From Alviniconcha marisindica (Eukaryota; Mollusca; Gastropoda; Provannidae): a DNA stretch of 64,000 bases. Both the position numbers and the translations under genes were made by a program. The number at the start of each line of letters is the position of its first letter. The first letter of the stretch is position 1. The notes under the pieces are model-generated. The model searched no databases. It saw nothing but the letters and a program-made list of their open reading frames with translations, and had not been told where the DNA came from. The stretch is taken from NCBI GenBank assembly GCA_018857735.1, contig JABMCL010000658.1, positions 307,501 through 371,500 of the forward strand. Direction: 5' to 3'. Below, piece after piece: positions 38,264 through 51,413 of this stretch.

Positions 38264-38466
38264 GGAAGGCCTCGACGCTGGGTCCGCTCATCTCACTACA
38301 GACAGTATACCGGGAGCAATGACGCTGTTGACACACTGTCACGGAGTACAGTTTGCAGGTTTGCAAATCAATCGTCTGTCAGTGTGTCAGCAGGCGAAAG
38401 CACTCCGCTCGGCTCTTCTGTTCGATTTCTGATCCACTGCAGAACCCGCTCTTCGCTGCGCCTGGA

Positions 38467-38485
38467 CACACACACACACAAACAC

Positions 38486-38571
<86 letters not shown>
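38467..38571. repeat. (CA)n microsatellite
   Basis: About 50 CA repeats with two early variants. It is complementary to the GT run at 38180-38259. Confidence 0.94.
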
Positions 38572-38578
<7 letters not shown>

Positions 38579-39995
38579 CTGCCTGCCACGATCGGTGGCT
38601 TGCACTAACGTTGTCCCATCAACCCGCGGCTGCGGTTCCATAAACCTCATGTATGGGCCGAATTCACCATGGGCCGAATCGACACTTAACACTACAGTGG
38701 GCCGAACAAAACATACTGTGCGCACAACTCACCGTGCGCCGAACTTACTGTAGACCATTTAAAACAGTTTGGGAGAGAGAGAGAGAGATGATTGGTTTTA
38801 ATGCGCAGTCAACCAAGACGGGTTACATCGGAATCAAGAATAAAAACAAGGAGCAACAACACCCCCACTCACTCACCCTCCTCCTCAAAACATGAACAGG
38901 CGGTTGGACCATTTATCAACGCTACGGATGACGTAAAGCTACACAGTGGGTCTGTTAACTGTTTAAATAATGTGGCGTACGTTGACAACGTAAAGTTATT
39001 CCATTAGTGAAACAGACAGAAAAAGGATCACTGTTCAAACCAAACAGAATTGCATTCTGCATGTTTTAGGACGATATGGAAGGCCTCCGACAGTCCGAGG
39101 TGTTTCCGGAAAGTTCAGGCTCCTGTTAAACAGTGACAATGCTTGAAGTCCCAGCCATCTTTCTTCAATGAGAGCCACCCGATTTTCCATCAAGAACAAC
39201 AACAAAAATGAACCCAAATGGAAAAAAATAAAGATCCCCCCCGCCCCCCAACCCCAATCCACGGCGCTCCGGTCGCCCCACCCTAGCCGTCTCCTAACCA
39301 CAGTACACACAACAGCGGTCCCTATTGACCTCTCAGTACGATCTAGCCACACACACACGAGTGTTGTATCTGCCTCAGCACCGAGACCTGACCACCACCA
39401 CCACCACCACCACTCCTCACCTGTTGTTCATTCCTAAAGTGACAAGCTTTCCCACCAGTTCAGAGTTAACTACCAGAAACCTGTACTGACTGTATGCATG
39501 TAGGCTTTGTATTGTTTGCTCGTTGCAGGCAGACCATGCCCAGGCCCGTCCGACTGCAGGTGTCACCGCGGCAGACTCGGCACGGACGCCGTCACCCGAC
39601 CTCACGTTTTACTCTTGGAGATCTGACAGGTCACGGCACCCGCCGTACGTAGCTACGCCCAGCACCCGCCCAACCAGTTCCAGTCTCCTACCCACGCACC
39701 CACCCACCGACCCAGCCATCTCTTTTCAGTGCTTCTGGGGGAAGTAGGCTGGTTTGGCAAAGATGTTCCAAACAAGGGAAACGCGGCTAAAACGAGAAGC
39801 ATGTTGATAATCGTGCAAACAACGGAATCACTGCATGACCCAAGATAGGACGAAAATAGCTTGAAGAGAGGAAGAATGATCATGAAACGCAATCAGAACA
39901 CCATACATCATCACGTATTTCATGAAGTCTTCAGCAAACAAGTCCAGCAATCCTGCATGCTTGCAGCGCTGGTCGTATTTGGGTGGGTAGTGGTG

Positions 39996-39998
<3 letters not shown>

Positions 39999-40066
<68 letters not shown>
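39999..40066. repeat. (GA)n microsatellite
   Basis: Uninterrupted GA run. Confidence 0.94.
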
Positions 40067-40067
<1 letters not shown>

Positions 40068-41450
40068 CTGTTTTAATCGTCGGACCATCGAGCAATACAC
40101 GCCGGCAAAAACGCAACTTGCACAAAACAAGACCAGCAAGTAACATCGTCGTCGATTGCAACTGTAAAAATGCGTGTAAAACAGTATACAATATATTCTG
40201 CATAATGTGAAGATCTCTCCTTGTCAAAACAGTCCAGCAACGAGTTCACCAACAATGAAAACGAGTTCACCAACAACGGACACATGATGTATAAAGGTAA
40301 CTCCCTTGCGAAGCATTTACAAAGACCTGTGGGGCGTTTTTTGGCTTTCACCGTTTCAGAGTTCTCTGGCGTCAAGATGACTTCTTTTTCTTTACCAGCA
40401 CCCGAGCCGGCTTCGGGGGCGTCGCGAATTCCCAAGTCTACACCAGGCCACATTCAATGTCCATTCCGCATCACGGCCCACGTCCATGGAGATGACGATG
40501 ATCCCTCCCCATGAAACGGACACAAGGATCACCGCTGAACTGTGTGACTGTATCAAATGTCTTTGATTGTATCAAAATGTTTCGCTAATCTTCTACACAT
40601 TGCCGCAGTGAGTAAGCGACGGATTCACTGCCACTCGTTTCAAATTTATGATGCTCCACATCTGCTGATGCTGGAACTCCTTTCACGAAGTGCAAGACAC
40701 TTCACCATATCACAAATCGGTCACAGTCATCGAAAATATACAAAATCGGTCAGAGCCACCGAAAATACACAAAATTATTAGATAATTAGCTCGACATTTG
40801 AATACCGATCATTGTCAACATAACATAAAAAGTGTCAACGATCTCGCTATTGTGGGTGTTTGGGTTATGCAGAAATTAAGACCGCCTCTGCTGGGAATCT
40901 ACAGATTTCAAAGGGTCTCTAATTTAATCTGTGCTGATGTGTACACTGTTTTGTTAAATTCATAACAGTCTCTGTCTCGATGTACTTTATGTGTGGTATG
41001 CTTGTTCAGCACTTTGAGCTGCAGAGTAGGCGCATTAGAAATTTCCCCAATATCATTATTAAGCCCGGTGTAGGCCAGAATATACTTTAAATTAACGTGC
41101 TTCGCCTGCTGCCAGGAATTCTGCCTTCTCGATTCATTCAACTTCCAAATGTTCTCAATCTTCCATCAGCATAAATGACGCGTCACGACTAGTGAAGTAG
41201 ACTGACTTCTCACTGCGATTTCATTGACAGTTAGACAGTTCTTCTTCCTGGTGTAACCTTCGTGGCTATGTCTTGTCAAGAATCAATCACTTAATTCGAT
41301 GGTATCCGACTATCGTCTATTTCATTAAAGTAAAATTCATCCCTAACAGCACGATTTTCTTAGTCATAGTGCAAAATTGCCTCACTTGTGCTGCGGCAAC
41401 ACAAAACTTTGTGGAACTGTCAGTTTCAGTCATCCGTCATTTTAAATTGG

Positions 41451-41453
<3 letters not shown>

Positions 41454-41496
<43 letters not shown>

Positions 41497-41518
41497 ATAT
41501 ATATATATATATATATAA
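41454..41518. repeat. (TA)n microsatellite
   Basis: TA run with two small breaks. Confidence 0.93.
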
Positions 41519-43209
41519 TCTATGTACCTTTGGTGGAGTTTATGTACTTTGTATTTATTATGTTACTTTGGTATAATCGTTATGATGGGATGGGCGTTAA
41601 AAAACAATTATCTGTCTACCTTGTACAGTTTACCCGCAAGCCGGGATGTGCCGAGTTACCGTAGGCGATTCAGGTCTTTGTTGTTGTGTTCATGTGACGT
41701 TTTTTCCACCGCTAATTAGCTCCTTTTGCTTCTTTCCAGCGTTAAACAACCTCCTTTGTTTGTTCATCAATTATTCTGTACATTCTGCCCAGCGCTAAAT
41801 GAATCCCTTTCTTTTTCTCGTCAATCATTTCGTGCTGTTTGAAAAATTTGTCTTCAAAACACCCACGGCGCTGGAATACATTAATTTTGGTCAAGCAACG
41901 TCAATTCCAACAAACCGTTGCGAATTTCCCAGTATTACTACGAATACGCCTACCTCCCGCCCCCCTCTCTACATTGCCTGAACCACCGTGAAACCCAGCG
42001 GGTGCAGGTGAAAAACCTGGATTCTTGCCAAGGGAACAAACCTGATTCCAGGTTTGATCAGTGGGAATGGCACCATATGTCCTGGCCAAGTGTTTAGACT
42101 GAAGGCAATCGAGATTGCAGCAGCTCGGGCCAGCCCCACAGTGTGTTTGGAATTGAATTGGTCAGCGGCTGGTGGGAAGGCCAACAGCCGTGCCCGCCGC
42201 ATCAGTCTGTCACAAGCGCCTGCTCTGGAGTTAGCCAAATAGAACTACCTTCTAGCTGTTGCTTGTCCGGCCAGCAACATTTGTACAGCATACTATTATC
42301 ACTATTGTGAGCTTCACATAACGTACTTATATACCTAGCATTGCACTGTACTTGTAGTGCCGGGTGTTTTCTGGATGGGTGTGTAACATAACAATGATCG
42401 GCATCATTTGACAAGCCAGACTAAGTAACTCAGCATCACCTCCGGAAAGTCATCCACATCCTTTCATCAATCGCCTGAAGAGGACTCTGACACTGCCAAG
42501 CTTAAACTAGTTGAAGGCTTTGACCAGTACTGAACTGGGCAAGGATGGGGGCAGGGTCATCAAGATCAGGGTCACCCAAACCGCACGAGGGCACGAAGTG
42601 ACAAAGGGTCACAGAAGCTGAAATAATCTTTACAAAGCTGCCAGTGATGGACGACACTGACAATGGCATGAAGCTGAAGACCAACGATGACAGAAGCCCT
42701 CCCTGAGAACATGTCTGAAAATACCTTTCTCTGATCCCCACAATGTCAATGCAACAAAATACTATAGTTATACTTCTTACGGTTATAAACTGAACACATT
42801 CACCAGGAATACACACAGGCTGTTCTTTTGCTTGTTATAAAATGGATTGGGTTAGATAAATGCGAATGGCCGACAAGAAGGCAGGTTAGAACAGTCTCTT
42901 CTCTTCTGTTTGCATTTGAGCAGCCGGATTTATAGACATTTGTTTCATTCTAGCATAATCTCGTGTATTTGGTTTTCTGGGAATTCATCCCCTTCATGTA
43001 GCCCGCGTTTGATTACATATTTCTTATGTCAGGTTTCAGATCAGACAAAGGTACGAGTTCATCTGAGATATCACAATCTAGTGCATCTTTGAAGCAGCCT
43101 CGAATAGTAATACTAAATCACATTCTAAGTCAAAGTCACCATGTTGTCACCAGAAAGTTTGAACAAAGGAACAGAGGGAGGTAAGGAGTCGAGTTGACAA
43201 TAACCATAT

Positions 43210-43615
43210 CAGCCTAAATGCTTTCTAAAATTGTTTTCATGACAAGAATCGAAAAAGCACAAGAATATGTCCTGGTAAAAATGTGACTGCACAGTACCCA
43301 ATCCCTACGGAAGTTAACTATATTGTAATTTATAAATATGTTGTTTTTAAGGGCAAACCATTGTTTAACAGTTCTTACAAAAACCTGTATCAGTGGACTA
43401 CCATTATTTGTTTTTTTGGCATGGAGTATATTGTACTTTGCAAGAAAACTAAAAAGATCCAAAATTTTGTCAGTATGCATTGACCGGGCGGAAAACACCA
43501 AGTTACTTACTTACTTAGCCTGAGCTGTGTACAGTGGGAAAATGTGTACAAAACAAATAGATCTACAAAATCAGGCCAGAACACCCGAATTTTAGCACAA
43601 TTCCTGAACATAATA

Positions 43616-43713
<98 letters not shown>

Positions 43714-44950
43714 ATACATATTTATAAATGTTTTGGCACTACCTCCTGACATGCATTTCCATACTTCATTAATATTACAGTGTTCTTCAAACTCAAGTCC
43801 AAGCTTGGCTTGGATATTTCTGAGTGCACAATACCTTATACAACATGAAATTTACAATGGCATCAGGGTATTTTACTTTAAAATCTTCATAAGAAAGATA
43901 CCCAATTGGTCCCAATAAATGACCATTGACACAGTATTCTTGTCTCTCCATGTATTAAATATATAATGTGGATGCTCAGCAGCAAAATCACGAAAGGAAC
44001 TAGGAACACATTAATTTATAACAAAACATTCCTGTAATGTTTGAATACACCAACCCAAAAACAATTGTTTGCTCTCAGCATAAAAATATAGTTCACAAAT
44101 TCTCCTCTGTCCTTTATCAATTTAACAGCCAGACACAATGCATGTGAGATTTTGTGTTATTTTATCATCATTGCTAAGGATTCTCTTCTGCCAAGTAATC
44201 TTTAAGCTAAATTAAAGCAGCCAAAGAACTTTTCACATCAACCATTTAAGTCTGCCTGCTTCATATATCTGGAACATCCAAGTTCTTTTTATTTTCTCCT
44301 TTTTCTCAGTCTAGAAAGAACGTTGCATCATCAGAGAACTGAAATTTTAAAAAAAATCCTCATCAGCGACCTTGCCCTAAAGTTACTTTGGCATCTCATG
44401 ATGGACATAAGAAATCATAAGAAACGAATATGGCAACATGGGATTACCCTGTTGCGTACCTCTTTGAATACGAAACCATTCAGAGTATTGTCCATTAACT
44501 GACACACAGAACTTAATATTACAATAAAAACTGATATCCACTGTGTAATATTACTACCAAAGTTGAATTTTAATTTAACCAATGACTTCTTCATGAATGA
44601 CCACACCACACTGTCAAAGGTCTTTTCAAAGTCAACTATGAAGAGCAGGCCATGTACATTATGCTAGCTTGAATAAGATACTCTAATATTTTTTCAAGTA
44701 AACCACCCTTTACGGAATCCTTTCTGATTTTCAGATATAAGCTTAGGTAGGACCGATTTTAAGCATTGTGCAATGCAAGATGAAGCAACCTTGTAGCCTA
44801 TGTTTAGCAGAGCAACTGGTCTCCAGTTTTTCAAAAAGCTCTTATCTGTACCTTCATTTCTCAATGCATGTTATTACACCCTGCTTCTGGATATTGACAC
44901 GTCTCCCTTTTCAAAACCATAATTTACTCAAGACAAAAGAAACACGCCTA
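43210..44950 (-). mobile_element. Decayed L1/Tx1-like LINE, reverse transcriptase and C-terminal part
   Basis: Read on the minus strand across several frameshifts. QGVITCI (about 44880) and FLKNWRPVALLNIGYKVASS (about 44770-44840) are the first RT blocks, followed by LISENQKGF. VDFEKTFDSV (about 44610-44640) is the catalytic-strand block, with K/T changes common in decayed copies. WISVF then QRGTQQGNPMLPYSF (about 44400-44460) is the RGxxQGxPLSPYxF block. Further down, YEDFKVKYPDAIVNFMLYK (about 43840-43890) and AKYNILHAKK (about 43410) fit the C-terminal region of L1/Tx1 ORF2. A (CT)n-(TA)n tract (43617-43710) interrupts it. It has many frame breaks and is not functional. The endonuclease part and the 3' tail were not found. 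Confidence 0.85.
43617..43710. repeat. (CT)n-(TA)n microsatellite within the LINE
   Basis: CT run to 43664, TA run to 43710. Confidence 0.94.
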
Positions 44951-46012
44951 TCTCCAATTTTCAAAAATCTTATCTTTCAAGTCAGTGACATTGTGACAGA
45001 GCAATGATGGTGCTGTTATCATTATTTTTAAAGAATGATAGCAATACTGTTGTTGCTAAGCAGTGGTCACATGGTGTAGTTAATTATGCATGTGCAGGTG
45101 AATGCACATTGCACAGGTGTTTCTGTTGTATTGCACTAGCATGCCCACATGACCTGGTGACAAATCATGCCAAAAGGTACATTTGCTGCATGTTTTGTCA
45201 CCCCTTCGCCAACAACACTATGTCTTTCCTCTTCCCTTGAGATATGTGTGTGTGTGTGTGCACATGTTGTGTTGTATTGTGTTGTTTTATTATCTTCATG
45301 TCAAAGTGATATCTGAAATTTTAATGAGGCTGAAGGTAAACAAAGACTGACTTCGGTTGTGACAAGTTTTTATTTTACTTTTTTTTTTATTGATCATTAT
45401 AAACTTGTTTGTTTATTAGAATGTTTTACTGTTACACTGTACTCCTGGTGAAGTTTACAATATAATAATATTAATATGTGCCTAACATGTTTTCAGTATT
45501 ATTATCATAACATCAATCACACAACATCAATGACAGTCATGAAGCAAGAAAGATCAGAGTAAGATAATTGATTATTCAATGGATTCATCACATTTTCAAA
45601 AGAACTGTAGTGTAAGCAGTCTGCAGAAAAATGTCTGATTAACTGCTTTTGAAGTACTTTCACAGAACTAGTGCTATACATTTTAGCCCCTTCACTGCCC
45701 CAGCCTGTAAAATTTCCATGCCTATGTACATGTGCTTACAAACAGAATATTTGTTCTGGTCCTATCCTATAAGAAATCTTTCACTACTGTGCATTTTGAT
45801 GAAAATCCTTTCAAATGCTAATGCAAAGGAGAAAAACGGATTTTAAGGATTTAACATTGCAGACTTTGTTGATTGGGTTTCAGTGATGGTACAGTGTGGC
45901 AGTGAAAGGGTTAATCACTGTATACCATTTTGTTTCATTGGTCTTTATTGCTTTTATACTCTCTCTCTCTCTCTCGTTCACTCTGATTATCTCTCTCTGT
46001 CTCTGCCTCTCC

Positions 46013-46071
<59 letters not shown>

Positions 46072-46560
46072 TTACACTCTATTACACTCTGTAAATTACA
46101 GGAACTGATACCTAAGAAAAGTAAGCTAAAAAGGTAGAATAACTGCATGATTTGTCACCAACTCGTAGGTGACGGCAATGCTGTAGTTCAAAACACGCTC
46201 TGGTGACAAAATGAGCCACAACATACCCCTTCTGATGGTCTTTACTGCTTTTCAATTCCTTGTCCATGTGGGGGAGGGTTGTTGTTGTTGTTGCGTTTTT
46301 ATTTATTTTTTATTTTTGTTTGTTGTTGTTGTTCTGGGGGGAATTTGTTTTTATATTATACTCAATTTAGGGACACCTGACCACATATTTGCAGTTGGAC
46401 ACAGACCACAAATCATCTTCACATTTTACTTTTTAAACATTTTACAGTAAACTGCATGTCAAAAACAATCAGTCAGACAAAGGACAGGTACTAAGGTAGT
46501 CATACTTATACTAGTTATAGTACACTCTACCACTTTTACCAATATCCCAGTAAACATACC
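44951..46560. other. RGS7 intron 1, unique sequence
   Basis: Mostly AT-rich unique DNA with a (CT)/(CA)n block (45959-46069) and a GTT-rich tract (46280-46335). No exon seen. Confidence 0.55.
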
Positions 46561-47080
46561 ACATCCAATTCAGAAGCATTTTGGTTACAGCCAGTTATTA
46601 CCATTATGGCCAGCATGCAGCCAGAATTGGAATGGACATATCATATAATATATATATATATATATAACGGATCCAATTTCTCACATTCAATGTGGTTCCG
46701 TTCTTCCAAAGAAGGCTCTGATCATATGGTGCCAAACCAACCTGGATCCAATCTGGATGGCCTGGTCAGGTTTTGGCCAAATGCATCTGGTCTGGAAGCA
46801 AACCGGTGTGCAAGAATCATCAGGCCTGGCTCTGGCAGAACACAACCAGCCCACTACCACCTTCCCTCTTTCAGACTCAGAAGCATTCTTCCATCTACAC
46901 AGCATGGTTCATATTGTGCAAACCTAGCCTGGATCTGATTTGGTTCTGGCTGACTGTGTCAGGTTTTGGCTAAATGGATCCAGTCCAGAAGCAAGCCAGT
47001 ATGCAAGAATAATCCGGCCCATTTCTGGCTAATGCTTCTAAGCCAATCCAGAATGGATGTGAATCAGATCCGGTTGTTTA
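46561..47080. repeat. Diverged 193-bp tandem repeat
   Basis: GGTTTTGGCCAAATGCATCT at 46769 recurs as GGTTTTGGCTAAATGGATCC at 46962, 193 bases on, with matching GAAGCAAACCGGTGTGCAAG / GAAGCAAGCCAGTATGCAAG downstream. Words like GGATCCAATCTGG recur on both sides, so about two to three decayed copies are present. Confidence 0.75.
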
Positions 47081-48616
47081 CTGAGATGCTACATCACATA
47101 GTAGCTTGCCTGGTATTAATATTAGTAACTAGGCTTATTTCTGTCTCAATTGTGTCAATTATTTCCCTCTCAAAAACACCATGCATTCACTAATCAGATA
47201 AAACAAAACTAACAAAACAGTGAAGCACACACATATGACATTGACAGTAACATGACAGTAACACCGTTATTGCAGTAATCAAATAGACTACCTCCCCCTT
47301 CCTCAACCCTAGGGGGATGACCTCATTAAATGATTAATAAATGCCAGGACTCTGGCATATTATCACTGTATCAATCTGATTGTGCATTGTTCTGAATCAC
47401 AACAGTGTGTGCAGTGTATCACTAATAGTTATAGTCTGATACTCATTCACTAGTTAAACTTGCACTGTCTAATGTGCCTAGTCTGAAATGACCTTGGTCA
47501 GGACTACATCAGTACATGTATGAGAGCTTGTCACTGGTCTGATGTGTCATTACTCAGTGTACTGTCAATGTCCACAATGATCCGGTATTGATTGCTAAAC
47601 AGAATTAATCAGTCACTGACTAAAGGACTGCACGTGCTGTGACATGGCATCACTGACAGCATGGAATGGCCCAACTTGACTGAGCAAATGGACCGACTGG
47701 CCGAAACTGAGTGACCGATCATGCTGACATATTTGAATAACTTGACCAAATCAACTTGACCATAGATTGATTAGACCAGATGGGCCAACTGGACAGTGGT
47801 CAGTGCAGTCTAGTCCACAACTGGAGTGGACAAACCAGTGCGACTAGATGGACTGACTGAATTTTTATGAGTTATAAGACAGCCCAGACTGGACCAGGCT
47901 AATCAAGTAAATATTATCAAACTGGATGAGCTAACTGGACTGTCCAGACCTACTCGGCTACTGGATCTGACAGATACACAGACTGGTAATGGAATGAACA
48001 GACTGAATGGACAAGACAGGCTGATTGCATTTGCATTTGAACATGTATGTATCAGATGGAATAAACAAAATGGAGACCAAATCAGCTACTGAACTAGACC
48101 AATGCTGTAAGGGGTAAGTTCTGTGATCTATTAACTGGATAGAATCAGACTGGATAGTCTTAAAAGAATCAGATGCACCATATTAGACCCATCTTATTGG
48201 ATCTGGCACACTGGACTAGACCATCTAAACGGACTGGACCAGGCTGACCAGACTGGACAGGATGGTCTGACTGGATCAAGTGGATTGAATTGGCCTCCAG
48301 AGACAGACAGGATCAAATAGACAAGACTGGGCTTGCAGGACGTGGAACTGTGTTTAGTCAACATAATTAGACAGAACGGATGATTAGACCGGATCAGTGG
48401 ATGGACCAAATGTGACCAATAAGAGCTGAACAGATCCATCTGTGGACAGTTTTCTATAATGGACCAAATTAGATAGGCCAAAATACTTTTAAATGTAACA
48501 GTAACAGTCCAGTTGGCCAGGGAAGACCAACTGAATTAGATGACTACAGACTAGATTTGATCAGCTGATCATTAGTTGATGGGATGAAGCAAACACCAAG
48601 CACTGGTTTACAACAT

Positions 48617-48990
48617 CCTTCCTTCAACCACTGCCATATTTAGTTACGCCACTGGGTCCAGAAAACTGTCAGCTGTTGGAGCTCAAACAGTAGTAAGTTT
48701 GTTACAAAAAACTCAGATTATATCAAACGTTTGTTTTATAACTGACTATGTTGCTTACGCCAGCTCAAATAAAACCAAGATTGTTTGAATCAAGACAGAA
48801 CTCTTTTTTTTACCCGGGGTGGATGCGCCTTATGTTTACATGCGTGTTTGGGAACTAGGTTGCTTCTACAGTCATATTAGTACCCAAACCTTTCAGAGGG
48901 CACTGACAGCTTTGGTGGAAAGCTGCGCAGAGATAAAGAGTGCCCCTTCAGTGGCGTAACCAAATCTGGCAGAGTTTGGAGGAAGGTGCC
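48617..48990. mobile_element. hAT-like inverted ends facing outward
   Basis: CATATTTAGTTACGCCACTG (ending about 48656) is repeated in inverted form as CAGTGGCGTAACCAAATCTG (starting about 48951); similarity extends about 38 bases to GGAGGAAGG. CAGTGGCGTA is a common hAT terminus. The termini point away from each other, so this is not a simple MITE; it may be two partial elements or an inverted duplication. Confidence 0.5.
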
Positions 48991-49224
48991 AGAAAGCAAT
49001 GCTCAGAGTGTGGGGATGAAGCTGACTGAACTGACAGGACTGCAGGGTGAACTATCTGGACCAGGCTTACATTATATAACAATTAACACACTATATAGAC
49101 TTGACTGGACAGATGGATTGCATCAATAGGAATAACACTATACCTGGTGATCTCATTGGCTGACCAGACTGTGGACAGGATATTCTGAGAATAGTTCACA
49201 AAGACTGAACTGGACAGGACCAGC

Positions 49225-49620
49225 TGAACTGGGGAGTAGGGATCATAAGGTCTCGGGTTTGAATCCTGGTAGGAGCGGTGGGAGAATTTTCTTCTCCGGG
49301 GTCAACTTTCTGTGCTGATGTTTATTTCAAACGGTATTTGTTCCACTACTGTGTTCTTGCAGTAGCACGTAAAAGATCCCAATCATTCTGCCAAAATGCA
49401 GGTGGCAGGTTACAGCTTAACAATAACATGTATGCACCCTATGTATGTGGTTTTGCATGAGGTGAGGTGACAAGGTGCATGGTTGCATGGTGTACACAGA
49501 ACGTGCTGACAGCAGCAGTTCCATGTGGCACCTGCCACATAACAACAAAACAGCACTGTAACTTGTGTAACTTGTAAGTACACCACTTCAGTGGATATTA
49601 AAAAAACATGCTAGAAAAAG
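49225..49620 (+). repeat. SINE family D, tRNA-headed
   Basis: B box GGTTTGAATCC at 49256-49266 preceded by an A-box-like GGGGAGTAGGGATCA. The body contains TTCTCCGGGGTCAACTTTCT and GTAGCACGTAAAAGATCCC, the latter a core word seen in marine-invertebrate SINEs. The tail is not clear. Confidence 0.6.
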
Positions 49621-50065
49621 CTAGTCATTCATTCAGAATCGCATGTGACATGAGTGCAGCGAGTCTGCTCGAGAACGGAGAATAGTGCTATATATTATTA
49701 TCTATATATATATAAAATGATCAACAACAACAACCAATTCAACAAAATTAGATTGGACAGGCCAACCGGACTGGGTTGGGCAGCACGAGGATGGAGAATG
49801 CCTACTGAAAAGGGTTGGACCAGATTGAACCGACCGGTTGAAAGGATGGATGGATGGTTCGGACTAGACTGGACTAAGTGGACTGGAACTTTCAGAAACC
49901 AAGAACAAGTCAACTGGAAATAGGAACAATAGGATTGGGTGAACTGAGTGGACTGTACTGAAAGGATTCGACCAGGCGCTGACCAATTGGATCAGACAAA
50001 TCAGATTAGGCCTGATGAACACACTGGACAGGAAGGGCCAGACTGGACTCGATGCTACGATAAAT

Positions 50066-51308
50066 ATAATGCTATTGCCAGTATATATTATTTTTGTGAT
50101 GTCCTTTTCGGGGGAGGGGGGGTTGAGGGGGGGAGAAGGGGAAGAGGGGGGGAAAGGGGGAGGAAGAGGGAGGGCGATCTTCTTCCTCTCACTGTCAGCC
50201 TCAGTTTTCAACCAGCTCATCAGTATGCTAGTGAAGTCAGATCTGAACTTCACTTTTATCTGATTACGTGCACAGGTCTTGCAAGTAGTACTACTACTAG
50301 TAATTATATTCCAGTAGTCACACTCACAGATATTGCAAATTTTCAACCTACTTTGACAGTCAGAGTCTAATGAGATAGAAATCAGATTTTTTCTTTTTTC
50401 TTTTTTTTCTCCACACACAAAAAAAGTTTCACAAACTCTAGTCTGAAGATATTTTGCTGTGAAATTGAAAAAGGATTTTTCTTCTTCTAATTACATTTGG
50501 GGTTGCAGTGCTCAGTAAATTCTCTTGTCCTAGCAACCACTTTATAAAAAATAAAAAATAAAATTAAAAAAAATAAAAGGGGGGGAGAGAAAGCTGTTCG
50601 TTTTCCTTGTTTTTGGATTTGGGTAATATTGGTCAATAATAACGGAGTTAAACAGCATGGAACTGCCCTTGTTCAATACTTGCAGTCTGTCTCTGTAGTT
50701 TGACTTAGTCTGAGACAAAAGGCACAGCAAAAGGTTCTTAGCATAATCCCAAGACTGTAATCAAAGTTTCTAACAAATTTTTTTTGGACATCACTATATG
50801 ACAGAAATGGTCACAAAATGTGGGGGGGGGGGGGAGAGAGAATGTGTGTGTGTATGACTATGAGTCACTGTATGCACCCGCGTGTGCGTGGGTATGTGTG
50901 TGCATGCACATGTTTACACCAGGTTCAGTGATTAATATTCACTTTGTCTAACATCAAAATTGGGGAACCACATTTCACTAGTTTCCTTTTTTTCTGTAAA
51001 AATTTATAGTTGCCAATACTTACTTGCTCAGCAACATGTATCATTGTCTGAATCTGCTTCACAATTTTTATGGATTAATGCTAATCACTAAAATCAGACC
51101 AATTCAAAGAAGAAAAGTCAACTGCTACATGTACACTCTGATTACCAGCTGCAACTACAGAAGAGGTGAGTGATGTAATCCATTAATGATTAATAATGTG
51201 GCTGGGTGTGATGTGCTTGGCAAAACAAAAACAAAACAAAATTAATCAAAAATATGGGGGTGTGGCACCTTAGGTATGACATATATATATCCACAGTGGT
51301 CAACCTAC
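50066..51308. other. RGS7 intron 1, end next to exon 1
   Basis: G/A-rich tract 50110-50170, poly-G 50820-50834, a short TG stretch and AT-rich unique DNA. No exon seen apart from exon 1 starting at 51309. Confidence 0.55.
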
Positions 51309-51413
51309 CTTTTTGTAAACAATGTAGTTGGGATTCTCCTCGTGGCTGTGCTGGCCATTAGCAGGAAGTGTGGTGGGCAATGATTCCGACCTCTTGCTGT
51401 GCCGGTGGGCCAT
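51309..51413 (-). CDS. RGS7: RGS7/RGS6 ortholog, coding exon 1 (N-terminus)
   Basis: First coding exon of an R7-family regulator of G-protein signalling. R7 proteins speed GTP hydrolysis by Gi/o alpha subunits and work as dimers with Gbeta5, mainly in neurons. Seen: an ATG in fair context (AGAGCATGG) opens 35 codons starting MAHRHSKRSE and ending ENPNYIVYKK, followed directly by the donor GTAGGT in phase 0. Vertebrate RGS7/RGS6 begin with a variable tail and then a conserved NM-(L/I)-VY-(R/C)-K block just before the DEP domain; PNYIVYKK sits at that place. The first 25 residues are hydrophilic and match nothing I recognise, as expected for this variable region. The next exon is 34.7 kb downstream. 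It could be one of two R7 paralogs; RGS9/RGS11 fit less well. Family assignment rests on exons 2-4. Confidence 0.9.

Larger units (their letters stand above)
47640..50065. repeat. Degenerate ACTGGAC-rich short-period array
   Basis: The words ACTGGAC, GACTGG, ACCAGACTGG and GGACTGAC recur dozens of times at irregular steps of roughly 10-15 bases (47640-48480, 49010-49225, 49740-50065). The blocks are separated by an inverted-repeat segment (48615-48990) and a SINE (49225-49620). It looks like an old, decayed short-unit satellite. Confidence 0.55.

Noticed and set aside
41901..42242. Overlapping ORFs that look moderately coding
   Set aside because: No splice sites in agreement and no family match; may be part of an old repeat.
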